DNA from: CBFHSD01 sp965658375
GTDB lineage: Bacteria > Bacteroidota > Bacteroidia > Flavobacteriales_G > Salibacteraceae
Direction of reading: 5' to 3'
DNA length: 38,456 nucleotides
Assembly (NCBI GenBank): GCA_965658375.1
Contig: CBFHSD010000021.1
Location: 1-38,456, forward strand
The notes below the pieces were generated by a model. The model worked only from the letters and a program-made list of their open reading frames with translations. It ran no database searches and had not been told where the DNA came from. The translations under genes and the position numbers were made by a program. Shown piece after piece: positions 24,257 to 32,126 of the stretch. Each line of letters begins with the position of its first letter. The first letter of the stretch is position 1.

Positions 24257-24293
24257 AAAAGAAAAAAGTCTGAACTAATTAGCTCAGACTTTT
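24257..24293 (-). terminator. Intrinsic terminator after dnaJ
   Basis: On the minus strand an AAAAGTCTGA/TCAGACTTTT stem of ten base pairs encloses a GCTAATTAGT-like loop and runs into a T-rich tract (TTTTTTCTTTT). It lies 22 bases past the dnaJ stop and upstream of the exporter genes. Confidence 0.85.
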
Positions 24294-24314
24294 ATGTTTT
24301 GATTTTTTGAAGTC

Positions 24315-25442
24315 TTAATGACTGAAGTACTCTTTCATCCGAGTAAAGAAGCTCTTATCTCCTTTGCCAGGTTTGGGATCGAAATTAGCAGAACTCTTTA
24401 AGGCTTCGAGGTGCATTTTGTCATCGGCACTTAGCTGTTTTGGAATCCAAACATTGACATGTACCAATAAATCTCCTCGGCTATATCCGTTTACATCTGG
24501 AAGACCTTTGCTTTTAAGGCGAAGAATTTTCCCAGCTTCTGTTCCGGCAGGAATCTTGATTTTCGCCTTGGCATCAATGGTAGGAACGTCTACTGCAGTT
24601 CCCATGGCCAAATCTGCAAAGTTGAGGTAAAGGTCAAAATGTACGTTCTGTCCTTCGCGCTCAAGAAATTCATGTTCAATTTCTTCTATAACTATGAGCA
24701 AGTCACCCGGTACTCCGCCTTTGGGTCCTTCGTTTCCTTTACCTCTAAGAGTAAGTTGCATGCCTTCTTCAACTCCAGCAGGAATTTCAATTTCCATGAC
24801 CTCCTCTTTCCTAGTCTGACCATTTTGATCTGAACCGGGAGCTCTTTTGTCAAATATTTTCCCATCGCCACCACAACTTGGGCAGGCACTTGTAGTTTGC
24901 ATTTGACCAAGGAAAGTGCTTGTAACTCTTGATACTTGTCCAGACCCACCGCATGTAGAACATGAGCTATAGGTAGACCCTTGCGCATTGACAAGTTTGT
25001 TAACCTTAATTTTCTTTTTAACTCCGTTCGCGATTTCTGCCAAGGTGAGTTTTACACGAATGCGTAGGTTAGATCCTCTAGTAACCCGTTGGCTTCTTCT
25101 TTGACCGCCACCGCCAAAGCCTCCACCGAAACCTCCACCAAAAATGTCTCCGAAATGACTGAATATGTCGTCCATATTCATTCCTGCTCCACCGCCACCA
25201 AAACCAGCATTACCGCTCATTCCAGCATGGCCAAATTGATCGTAACGGGCTCTTTTATCTTTGTTGCTTAGTATTTCATAAGCTTCAGCGGCTTCTTTAA
25301 ATTTAGCTTCTGCTGCATCATCACCTGGATTCTTATCTGGGTGGTACTTGATTGCAAGCTTTCGATAAGCTTTTTTCAGCTCTTGATCAGTGGCATTGCG
25401 CTGAACACCAAGTGTTTCGTAATAGTCTCTTTTTTCTGCCAT
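24315..25442 (-). CDS. dnaJ: Chaperone DnaJ with only zinc centre II
   Basis: A 375-residue Hsp40. The J domain has HPD at 34-36, followed by a Gly/Phe-rich region (about 75-115). The zinc-binding region retains only two of the four CxxCxGxG motifs: C161-C164 (CSTCGGSG) and C187-C190 (CPSCGGDG). Motifs 1 and 4 are replaced by cysteine-free sequence (VNKLVNAQGSTYSS and FDKRAPGSDQNGQT). The substrate-binding C-terminal domains follow (AGVEEGMQLTLRGKGNEGP, GKILRLKSKGLPDVNGY). It is 2 bp downstream of grpE, so the pair is one transcription unit. DnaK is not encoded in the window. Confidence 0.96.
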   Translation of the reverse strand: MAEKRDYYETLGVQRNATDQELKKAYRKLAIKYHPDKNPGDDAAEAKFKEAAEAYEILSNKDKRARYDQFGHAGMSGNAGFGGGGAGMNMDDIFSHFGDIFGGGFGGGFGGGGQRRSQRVTRGSNLRIRVKLTLAEIANGVKKKIKVNKLVNAQGSTYSSCSTCGGSGQVSRVTSTFLGQMQTTSACPSCGGDGKIFDKRAPGSDQNGQTRKEEVMEIEIPAGVEEGMQLTLRGKGNEGPKGGVPGDLLIVIEEIEHEFLEREGQNVHFDLYLNFADLAMGTAVDVPTIDAKAKIKIPAGTEAGKILRLKSKGLPDVNGYSRGDLLVHVNVWIPKQLSADDKMHLEALKSSANFDPKPGKGDKSFFTRMKEYFSH

Positions 25443-25444
25443 GC

Positions 25445-26002
25445 TTATTCTCCTACCACAACTTTTGCGTATCGAAGTACAGTATCTCCTATGGTGTACC
25501 CGTCTTCTATCACATCAATTATTTTTCCTTTCAAATCGTCAGATGGAGCAGGAAATTTTGTCACTGCTTCATGAATTTCTGGATCAAAAGCTTCACCTTT
25601 TGCTTCCATCTTCTTCACTCCTGACTTTTCGAAAACGCCAAACAGTTTGTTTTGAACAAGATTGAAACCTTCTTTCAAGGCGTCTAAGTCTTCTACTTTT
25701 TCGTTCTGGCTAATGGCTCTATTTAAGTCATCAAGTACTGGGAGAACCTCTTTCAAAGCATCGCCTTTTGCTCGGTTAGACATCTCTAAGCGCTCACGTG
25801 CTGTTCTTCTTCTAAAATTCTCAAATTCAGAATATAAGCGAACAAATTTATCGTTGAGCTCATTGTATTTATCTTCCATCGAAGGTTCTTTCTTTGACTT
25901 TTCTTCGTCTTGAGAATCGTTGTCTTGATCTTCTGCATTAATAACTTGTTCTTCCAATTGCTCTTCGACTTCTTTTTCTATATTTTCTTTCTTCTTGGAC
26001 AT
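25445..26002 (-). CDS. grpE: Nucleotide exchange factor GrpE
   Basis: A 185-residue cofactor of DnaK. An acidic, disordered N-terminus (KEVEEQLEEQVINAEDQDND) leads into the long dimerising helix EDKYNELNDKFVRLYSEFEN, then FRRRTARERLEM, LKEVLPVLDDLNRAI and the C-terminal beta domain FDPEIHEAVTKFPA and GYTIGDTVLRYAKVVV. The ATG at 26002 begins with SKKKENIEKE; a TTG five codons upstream is less likely. It lies directly before dnaJ. No CIRCE-type operator was seen upstream. Confidence 0.96.
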   Translation of the reverse strand: MSKKKENIEKEVEEQLEEQVINAEDQDNDSQDEEKSKKEPSMEDKYNELNDKFVRLYSEFENFRRRTARERLEMSNRAKGDALKEVLPVLDDLNRAISQNEKVEDLDALKEGFNLVQNKLFGVFEKSGVKKMEAKGEAFDPEIHEAVTKFPAPSDDLKGKIIDVIEDGYTIGDTVLRYAKVVVGE

Positions 26003-26105
26003 ATCTGTTCGTTTCAACGTGATAACACTTTGTCAATTATTAAGCCAGCTCATGAATGAGGACAATTTGTCAGAAAGGATAGGATGGAGGAAAATAAATG
26101 CCGTA

Positions 26106-26714
26106 TTACTTCAGTTTTACGAGGTGTTTATCCATGGCACGATGGAGAGATTCGCCTCTGAGGTTCACGCCAATAATAACACCGTTTGGATCTATAAGCC
26201 AGTTGGTCGGTATTGCTCCAACCTCATAAGTTTGGGCTGCTTCATTTGCCCAGCCCTGTAAATCACTTACATGGTATGACCAAGAAAGCGCGTCTTTTTC
26301 TATGGCATTTGTCCAACGTTTTTTACCCTTATCTAAAGATACACTGTATACGGTAAAGCCTTTACCTTCTTTGAATTTTGAGTTTTTATACTTGTCGTAT
26401 GCGGCTACTACATTCGGGTTTTCTTTGCGACAAGGACCGCACCAAGATGCCCAAAAATCAATAAGTACATAAGAGCCTCTCAAACTGTAAAGCTCAATAC
26501 TATCTCCCTGTGGGTTAGGCAGTTTGATATTGGGTGCTTTTAATCCTTCTTTCAAGCCAATTGGAATGTAGGCTTCTACTTTATCTCTCCTCTTTTTCTT
26601 TTTTTCTTTTTTCTGTTTAGGCTCTTGCTCTTTGCCTTGACTCACAGACTCTTGAGCTGTGGAGCAACTGAATAAGAATAGGGTCAAAATTAAAAGAAGA
26701 GTAAGGTGCTTCAT
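26106..26714 (-). CDS. TlpA/ResA-like thioredoxin-fold lipoprotein
   Basis: A 202-residue protein. The N-terminus is a lipoprotein signal (MKHLTLLLILTLFLFSC, lipobox LFSC, lipidated Cys17). A very basic linker follows (EPKQKKEKKKKRRDKVEAY). The thioredoxin fold starts with LKEGLKAPNIKLPNPQGDS and carries the redox motif WASWCGPCRKENP, with a cis-Pro region GAIPTNWLIDPNGVII. It is therefore likely a membrane-tethered periplasmic disulfide reductase. The ATG at 26714 follows the murA stop by a single base, so expression is probably coupled to murA. A longer frame from 26744 would lie inside murA and lose the signal peptide position. Confidence 0.9.
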   Translation of the reverse strand: MKHLTLLLILTLFLFSCSTAQESVSQGKEQEPKQKKEKKKKRRDKVEAYIPIGLKEGLKAPNIKLPNPQGDSIELYSLRGSYVLIDFWASWCGPCRKENPNVVAAYDKYKNSKFKEGKGFTVYSVSLDKGKKRWTNAIEKDALSWSYHVSDLQGWANEAAQTYEVGAIPTNWLIDPNGVIIGVNLRGESLHRAMDKHLVKLK

Positions 26715-26715
26715 A

Positions 26716-28023
26716 CTAACTAATTCTCTTGATGTCTGCGCCAATGGCGTTTAATCTTTTGTCAATATTTTGGTAGCCTCTATCAATTTGTTCTATGTTG
26801 TGTATGGTACTTGTTCCTTCTGCAGAAAGGGCTGCAATCAATAGAGAAACTCCAGCGCGAATATCTGGTGAAGTCATTTGAATTCCTTTCAGTGGAACTT
26901 GCTTGTTAAGCCCAATTACTGTTGCTCTGTGAGGATCACATAAAATTATCTGTGCTCCCATGTCTATCAGTTTGTCAACAAAGAACAAGCGGCTTTCGAA
27001 CATTTTTTGATGCACGAGAACGGAACCTTTCGCTTGTGTGGCAACAACAAGAATAATACTTAATAGATCTGGTGTAAATCCTGGCCAAGGGGCGTCACTT
27101 ACGGTTAGAATAGAGCCATCGATAAATGTATCTACTTCATAGTTGTTTTGTCTTGGAATGATGATGTCATCACCAATCCGTACGATGCTAATACCTAGGC
27201 GTTCAAAAGTTTTTGGAATTACACCTAGCTTTTCGAAGTTTACATCTTTAATGGTGATCTCGGAATTGGTCATTGCTGCAAGGCCAATGAATGAACCAAT
27301 TTCAATCATGTCGGGAAGACAACGGTGTTCTGTACCTCCCAATTCTTTTACTCCATCAATGTGTAAAAGGTTAGAACCAACACCAGAAATTTTGGCACCC
27401 ATTCTGTTCAGCATTTCACACAATTGTTGCAAGTATGGCTCACATGCAGCATTGTAAATGGTTGTTCTGCCTTGTGCTAAGACCGCTGCCATTACAATAT
27501 TGGCAGTTCCCGTAACAGAAGCTTCGTCAAGAAGCATGTATGTTCCTTTCAAGCGTTTTGCAGAGGCCTTGTAGAAATTGGAGTTTTGATCGTAATCAAA
27601 TTGAGCTCCTAATTTTTGAAATCCTATAAAGTGCGTGTCAAGTCTGCGTCTACCAATTTTATCACCTCCTGGTTTAGGGATATACCCTTTTCCGAAGCGT
27701 GCTAAGAGTGGTCCAACAATCATGATGGAGCCACGAAGGGAAGATCCTTTTTTTCGGAACTCTTCTGTATGGAGGTAATCAATGTCAACATCACTAGCCT
27801 CAAAGCTGTAAGTGTCTTCTGCAAGTTGTTCAACTTTAACCCCTAAACTTTTCAAAAGATCAATCAATTTATTGACATCCTGAATGTTTGGGATGTTGGA
27901 GATTGTCATCTTTTCTGGTGTGAGTAAAACTGCACATAAAATTTGAAGAGCTTCATTTTTAGCACCTTGCGGTACAATGTCTCCTCTTAATACATTTCCT
28001 CCTTTGACTTGAAACGTTCCCAT
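26716..28023 (-). CDS. murA: UDP-GlcNAc 1-carboxyvinyltransferase MurA, Asp-type active site
   Basis: A 435-residue enzyme that transfers enolpyruvate from PEP to UDP-GlcNAc in the first committed step of peptidoglycan synthesis. QGAKNEALQIL holds K22. The flexible catalytic loop reads PKPGGDKIGRRRLDTH, so residue 121, which is Cys115 in E. coli, is Asp. Later motifs EASVTGTANIVMAA, RCLPDMIEIGSFIGLAA and PWPGFTPDLLSIILV are typical of the family. Asp-type MurA enzymes in mycobacteria and Chlamydia are active but insensitive to fosfomycin. The gene lies 14 bp after the DUF4290 gene and directly before the TlpA-like lipoprotein gene. Confidence 0.97.
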   Translation of the reverse strand: MGTFQVKGGNVLRGDIVPQGAKNEALQILCAVLLTPEKMTISNIPNIQDVNKLIDLLKSLGVKVEQLAEDTYSFEASDVDIDYLHTEEFRKKGSSLRGSIMIVGPLLARFGKGYIPKPGGDKIGRRRLDTHFIGFQKLGAQFDYDQNSNFYKASAKRLKGTYMLLDEASVTGTANIVMAAVLAQGRTTIYNAACEPYLQQLCEMLNRMGAKISGVGSNLLHIDGVKELGGTEHRCLPDMIEIGSFIGLAAMTNSEITIKDVNFEKLGVIPKTFERLGISIVRIGDDIIIPRQNNYEVDTFIDGSILTVSDAPWPGFTPDLLSIILVVATQAKGSVLVHQKMFESRLFFVDKLIDMGAQIILCDPHRATVIGLNKQVPLKGIQMTSPDIRAGVSLLIAALSAEGTSTIHNIEQIDRGYQNIDKRLNAIGADIKRIS

Positions 28024-28037
28024 AGTAGTTGATTGAT

Positions 28038-28655
28038 TTAACGGCTTCTTTTCTTGCTTTTGTGTTTTGAATTGTTGTTGCTACGCTTTTTAGCCGGGCG
28101 TTGAGTTCGCAAGATATCTTGTGTATCTGTCAATTCAAACGATTCTAGCCGTTTTAGTTTTCCACCAGACAATTCTGATAACTGATCCCATATCACATCG
28201 TCAGTTACAGAATCTCTATTCCAACGGAGGTAATAGTTCTTCATCATGTTGGCAACGAGCAAAGTCATAGCCTCTTGTGCCTCTCCTTCCAGTTCAATGG
28301 TTTTGTTGATCATGTCTTGAACTCCTCTGCCGTAGTGTCTGTACCTGATTTTTCCTTCAGGGTACTTTAAGGGTTCAGGTTTTTTCTCAATCACTTCTCT
28401 TTCTGGAATAGGGTATGGTGAATCAACGTCTAAATCATACTCTGCGATGATAAAAAGGTGATCCCATAGTTTGTGATTGAAATCCTCTACATCTCTTAAA
28501 TGCGGATTTAATTGTCCCATGAGCTTGATTACGGCTTGCGCTGCGGTATTGCGTTCTTCTCTATCCTCAAGGGTTTTGAGATGCATTACCATATCGTAAA
28601 TATGCCTACCGTGTTCTGGTAAAACGAGATGGGGTCTTGTTGTATTGTAATTCAT
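28038..28655 (-). CDS. DUF4290 protein with basic C-terminal tail
   Basis: A 205-residue cytosolic protein of the Bacteroidota-specific DUF4290 family, recognised from MNYNTTRPHLVLPEHGRHI, the HLRDVEDFNHKLWDHLFIIAEY segment (split here: DFNHKLWDHLF, IIAEYDLDVDSPYP) and YRHYGRGVQDMINK. No enzymatic motif is seen. The last 22 residues are almost entirely Lys, Arg, Asn and Ser (RPAKKRSNNNSKHKSKKRSR), suggesting a disordered nucleic-acid- or phospholipid-binding tail. It is 14 bp upstream of murA, a pairing that I recall as common in the phylum. The function is unknown. Confidence 0.85.
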   Translation of the reverse strand: MNYNTTRPHLVLPEHGRHIYDMVMHLKTLEDREERNTAAQAVIKLMGQLNPHLRDVEDFNHKLWDHLFIIAEYDLDVDSPYPIPEREVIEKKPEPLKYPEGKIRYRHYGRGVQDMINKTIELEGEAQEAMTLLVANMMKNYYLRWNRDSVTDDVIWDQLSELSGGKLKRLESFELTDTQDILRTQRPAKKRSNNNSKHKSKKRSR

Positions 28656-28707
28656 GAATTTCTGAAATTAGATGGTATGGTGTATGTCGTTAAGTTTGAA
28701 AACACTT

Positions 28708-31002
28708 CTAACTAAGAATGCGCAATTTAGCAAACTTGAGCAAAAGTTTCTTTTGACCTACACCTTCAAAGAAAATGGTTGCTTTTCTATCTCCAGGAGC
28801 GCCTTCTATTTGAAGAACTTTTCCTTGCCCAAATCTGCCATGTTCCACTTCCATTCCCGTTTGCAACTTAGAAATATCATCGGCTTCAAAATCAGTTTGC
28901 TTGTCTTCTGAAAATACTTTCTTCAGCCGTTGCCCTGGACGCTGTGGGAGCGGGTCTGTTCCGGCTTTTCTATTGTAATTTGGTCTCTGCTGATTCCAAT
29001 TCCGTTGATTCAACCCAGAAGACATTCTAGGTTTATGACCTTCTACAACGCCTGATGCATCTATAAAATCGTTGTCTACTTCTTCAATAAAACGGCTTGG
29101 TTCGCTGTAGGTGAGGCTTCCCCATCTATAACGGCTCGTTGCATAACTTAAGTAGCATTGCTTTTCTGCCCTAGTTAATGCCACATAAAACAGGCGTCTT
29201 TCTTCTTCTAAATCTTGCTTGGAGTTGACTGACAGTTGCGAAGGGAACAAATTCTCTTCCAATCCAACAACAAATACGTAAGGGAATTCAAGTCCCTTTG
29301 AAGCGTGAATAGTCATCAGTGTAACTTTCTCGCCCTCATCTTTGTCTTTGTCTTGATCCGTTAATAATGGTAGATCTGCAATAAAAGTCCCCAAATCTTT
29401 TGGCGCTTCTTCTTCAGCACCATCCACAAAGTCTTTCATGGAATTGAGAAGTTCTTGGGTGTTTTCATACCTAGAAACACCTTCTGCAGATTTATCGTTG
29501 TAGAGTTCTTTTAAAATGGTAGTGCTAGATGCTATTTGCGATCCTAACTCCCAAGCATTTTTATTCTGAGCTATGTTTTGGAAAGAAGTGATTAACTCAA
29601 CAAATTGCTGAATTCTAGATTTAATTCCACTATTCAATTGAATCGGATGTGATCCTAAATTTGATACGAGGTCCCACAGATTAATGTCTTTTTCCAAACC
29701 ATAAAGCGTGAGCTTATCTAAGGTTGTTTTTCCAATTCCCCTAGCTGGATAATTGATGATGCGCTTTAATGCGTCTTCATCTTTTGGGTTCATCACTAAA
29801 CGGAAATAACCCAGTAAGTCCTTGATTTCTTTCCTTTGGTAAAAGCTCAGTCCACCATAAATGCGGTAGGGAATATTCAATTTACGCAAGGAGTCTTCCA
29901 TTGCGCGAGATTGCGAATTGGTTCTATAAAGGATAGCCATATTCGTGTATGGCGATTGAGTGTTTCTGTGCAAGTTGAAAATTTCTTGCGAAACATTCAT
30001 TCCCTCATCGTTGTCTGTCAAGGCTCTGAACAACTTCAGTTTGGGTCCTTCGTCATTGGCGGTCCAAACGTCTTTTTTAAATTGCTCTTGATTCTTGTTG
30101 ATGATGCTATTCGCGGCTTTAACAATATTCTGGGTAGAGCGGTAATTCTGCTCGAGTTTATACTCTCTGCAATCTGAATAATCTCTTTTAAAGTTGAGGA
30201 TATTTTGAATATTGGCCCCTCTAAAAGAATAGATACTTTGAGCATCATCTCCCACCACGGTTATGTTTTGAAATCTTGCTGCAAGAGCTCGTACAATAAC
30301 ATACTGGGAGAAGTTAGTGTCTTGGTACTCATCAACCAAAATGTATTTGAACTTCTCTTGGTACTTATAAAGTACATCAGGGTGATCTCTTAAGAGGACA
30401 TTCGTTTTAAATAACAAATCATCAAAGTCCATTGCTCCAGCCTTGAACATTTGTTTGTCGTAGCGTTCGTAAATGCGACCAATATCTGGTTTCTTACTCT
30501 GCTTATCTTCTTTTTCTAGAACAAGGTTTTTTTGGTATTCAGCAGGAGAAATTAAATTGTTCTTAGCCGCAGAGATTCGGTTATGGACCAAGTTCGGTTT
30601 ATACACCTTATCGTCTAAACCCATCGCCTTAATGGTCTCTTTAAGGAGCCTTCTAGAATCATCGGTATCATAAATGGTGAAATTGCCCGGGTATCCGATA
30701 AGTTCCGCTTCAATCCGTAAGATCTTAGCAAACACACTATGAAAAGTACCCATCCACAGACTCTTTGCATTCGATTCTCCCACATAGGTGCCTATCCGTT
30801 TTTTCATTTCTTTGGCCGCCTTATTCGTAAAGGTAAGCGCCAGTATGTTGTACGGTGCTACTCCTTTATGAATGAGGTGACTAATACGTATAGTAAGAAC
30901 CCTTGTTTTTCCTGAACCAGCGCCCGCGATAACCATCACCGGACCCTCTGTTTGTTCAACAGCTAACAACTGTTGTTCATTAAGACCTTCTAAATAATTC
31001 AC
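28708..31002 (-). CDS. uvrD: PcrA/UvrD-type superfamily 1 DNA helicase
   Basis: A 764-residue 3'-5' helicase. Motif Q/I: LNEQQLLAVEQTEGP, VIAGAGSGKTRVLT. Motif Ia: LALTFTNKAAKEMK. Motif II: ILVDEYQDTNFSQY. Motif III: VVGDDAQSIYSFRGA. Motif IV: EQNYRSTQNI. Motif V: VTLMTIHASKGLEFPYVFVVG. Motif VI: YVALTRAEKQCYLSYA. After a flexible linker the C-terminus (about 710-764) holds a Tudor-like domain, MEVEHGRFGQGKVLQIEG, which in PcrA contacts RNA polymerase. It acts in repair and in resolving replication-transcription conflicts. The start is GTG at 31002, giving NYLEGLNEQQ; no ATG fits. Confidence 0.95.
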   Translation of the reverse strand: MNYLEGLNEQQLLAVEQTEGPVMVIAGAGSGKTRVLTIRISHLIHKGVAPYNILALTFTNKAAKEMKKRIGTYVGESNAKSLWMGTFHSVFAKILRIEAELIGYPGNFTIYDTDDSRRLLKETIKAMGLDDKVYKPNLVHNRISAAKNNLISPAEYQKNLVLEKEDKQSKKPDIGRIYERYDKQMFKAGAMDFDDLLFKTNVLLRDHPDVLYKYQEKFKYILVDEYQDTNFSQYVIVRALAARFQNITVVGDDAQSIYSFRGANIQNILNFKRDYSDCREYKLEQNYRSTQNIVKAANSIINKNQEQFKKDVWTANDEGPKLKLFRALTDNDEGMNVSQEIFNLHRNTQSPYTNMAILYRTNSQSRAMEDSLRKLNIPYRIYGGLSFYQRKEIKDLLGYFRLVMNPKDEDALKRIINYPARGIGKTTLDKLTLYGLEKDINLWDLVSNLGSHPIQLNSGIKSRIQQFVELITSFQNIAQNKNAWELGSQIASSTTILKELYNDKSAEGVSRYENTQELLNSMKDFVDGAEEEAPKDLGTFIADLPLLTDQDKDKDEGEKVTLMTIHASKGLEFPYVFVVGLEENLFPSQLSVNSKQDLEEERRLFYVALTRAEKQCYLSYATSRYRWGSLTYSEPSRFIEEVDNDFIDASGVVEGHKPRMSSGLNQRNWNQQRPNYNRKAGTDPLPQRPGQRLKKVFSEDKQTDFEADDISKLQTGMEVEHGRFGQGKVLQIEGAPGDRKATIFFEGVGQKKLLLKFAKLRILS

Positions 31003-31077
31003 AAGACAAAACTACATTCTTTGAATTTCTCCGAAATGCGCTCTTTGTTCATAATGTTTAAAATTGGCAAATTTGCG

Positions 31078-31097
31078 TTATCAACACCTGTTGAAAA
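31078..31097. repeat. Near-perfect palindrome in the uvrD-rpsL intergenic region
   Basis: TTATCAACA-CC-TGTTGAAAA: a perfect 6-bp inverted repeat (TCAACA/TGTTGA) around CC, extended by two more pairs after one mismatch. It lies between the uvrD start and the rpsL promoter. It has no T-tract. A separate perfect palindrome GCAAATTTGC sits at 31067-31076. Confidence 0.5.
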
Positions 31098-31151
31098 TCG
31101 TCTATAGCATTGATGTTTGTTAAGTTAGGAAATCTTTTTTCTGCGCCTAGC

Positions 31152-31182
31152 TTGTGTATATTTAATATTCGTGTACCTTTGC
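31152..31182 (+). promoter_or_regulatory. Promoter of the str-S10 ribosomal operon
   Basis: TTG (31152-31154), a spacer of exactly 19 bp, and TACCTTTGC (31174-31182) give a full match to the Bacteroidota housekeeping consensus. Transcription would start near 31189, leaving a leader of about 55 bases before rpsL. The start of this leader could form a weak CCCCT/AGGGG stem. Confidence 0.85.
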
Positions 31183-31242
31183 GCCCCCTTAAAAAATGCG
31201 TAGGGGATCATTATTTGAATAAAAGCTAGGTAGTTAGATATT

Positions 31243-31620
31243 ATGCCAACGATTCAGCAATTAGTAAGAAAAGGTAGAACACGCCAGATTCAGAAGAGTA
31301 AATCTGCCGCTTTGGACTCATGTCCACAACGCAGAGGCGTGTGTACACGTGTGTATACAACCACACCAAAAAAACCAAACTCAGCTATGCGTAAAGTAGC
31401 TCGTGTTCGTTTAACAAACGGAAGCGAAGTCAACGCGTACATAGGTGGGGAAGGACATAATTTACAGGAGCACTCAATTGTTTTAGTGAGAGGTGGTCGT
31501 GTAAAAGATCTCCCAGGGGTTCGTTACCACATTGTACGTGGTGCGCTCGATACCGCAGGTGTTGACGGAAGAACCCAAAGACGTTCTAAATATGGCGCGA
31601 AACGCCCTAAGAAAAAATAA
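31243..31620 (+). CDS. rpsL: 30S ribosomal protein uS12
   Basis: A 125-residue decoding-centre protein, recognised from MPTIQQLVRKGR, CTRVYTTTPKKPNSAMRKV and GGRVKDLPGVRYH. Lys43 and Lys88, the main sites of streptomycin-resistance changes, are both wild type. It is the first gene of the long ribosomal operon and is 20 bp upstream of rpsG. The leader has no strong Shine-Dalgarno, as usual for this phylum. Confidence 0.99.
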   Translation: MPTIQQLVRKGRTRQIQKSKSAALDSCPQRRGVCTRVYTTTPKKPNSAMRKVARVRLTNGSEVNAYIGGEGHNLQEHSIVLVRGGRVKDLPGVRYHIVRGALDTAGVDGRTQRRSKYGAKRPKKK

Positions 31621-31640
31621 TCGAAAAGAGCTGAGGTAAG

Positions 31641-32108
31641 ATGAGAAAAACGAGAGCCAAAGAGAGGTTTGTCGCCCCAGATCCGAAATTTAAGGATTTA
31701 GTTGTGGCGAAATTCGTGAATAACCTAATGCTTGCGGGTAAGAAAAATGCAGCGTTCAAGATATTTTATGAAGCAATGGAAATCATTGATGAGCGCACAG
31801 AAGAAGGTGGTTTAGCTACCTTCAAAAAAGCGTTAGAGAATATCACTCCACAAGTAGAAGTAAGAAGTAGAAGAATTGGTGGTGCTACTTTCCAAATTCC
31901 ACAAGAAGTTCGTCCAGCGAGAAAACAATCACTTGGAATGAAGTGGATCATTTCTTTCTCTAGAAAAAGAAATGGGAAGTCTATGGGTCAGAAATTGGCC
32001 GATGAGTTAATGGCAGGTGCCAAAGGTGAAGGTGGAGCTTTCAAAAAGAAAGAAGATACACACCGTATGGCTGAGTCTAATAAAGCATTCTCTCACTTTA
32101 GATTCTAA
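31641..32108 (+). CDS. rpsG: 30S ribosomal protein uS7
   Basis: A 155-residue protein that nucleates assembly of the 30S head by binding 16S rRNA. Hallmarks are RKTRAKERFVAPDPKF, VAKFVNNLMLAGKKNAA, ITPQVEVRSRRIGGATFQIP and NKAFSHFRF at the end. In E. coli, S7 is the translational repressor of its operon; whether that holds here cannot be told from the sequence. It sits 18 bp before fusA. Confidence 0.99.
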   Translation: MRKTRAKERFVAPDPKFKDLVVAKFVNNLMLAGKKNAAFKIFYEAMEIIDERTEEGGLATFKKALENITPQVEVRSRRIGGATFQIPQEVRPARKQSLGMKWIISFSRKRNGKSMGQKLADELMAGAKGEGGAFKKKEDTHRMAESNKAFSHFRF

Positions 32109-32126
32109 TTAGAAATAGCTACTAAA

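Noticed and set aside
31007..31014. TAGTTTTG on the minus strand as a uvrD promoter
   Set aside because: The predicted transcription start would fall at the GTG start codon itself and no TTG lies at the right distance upstream.
31185..31206. CCCCT/AGGGG stem at the start of the rpsL leader
   Set aside because: Only five base pairs with a 12-base loop and no T-tract; not convincing as a regulatory structure without comparative data.
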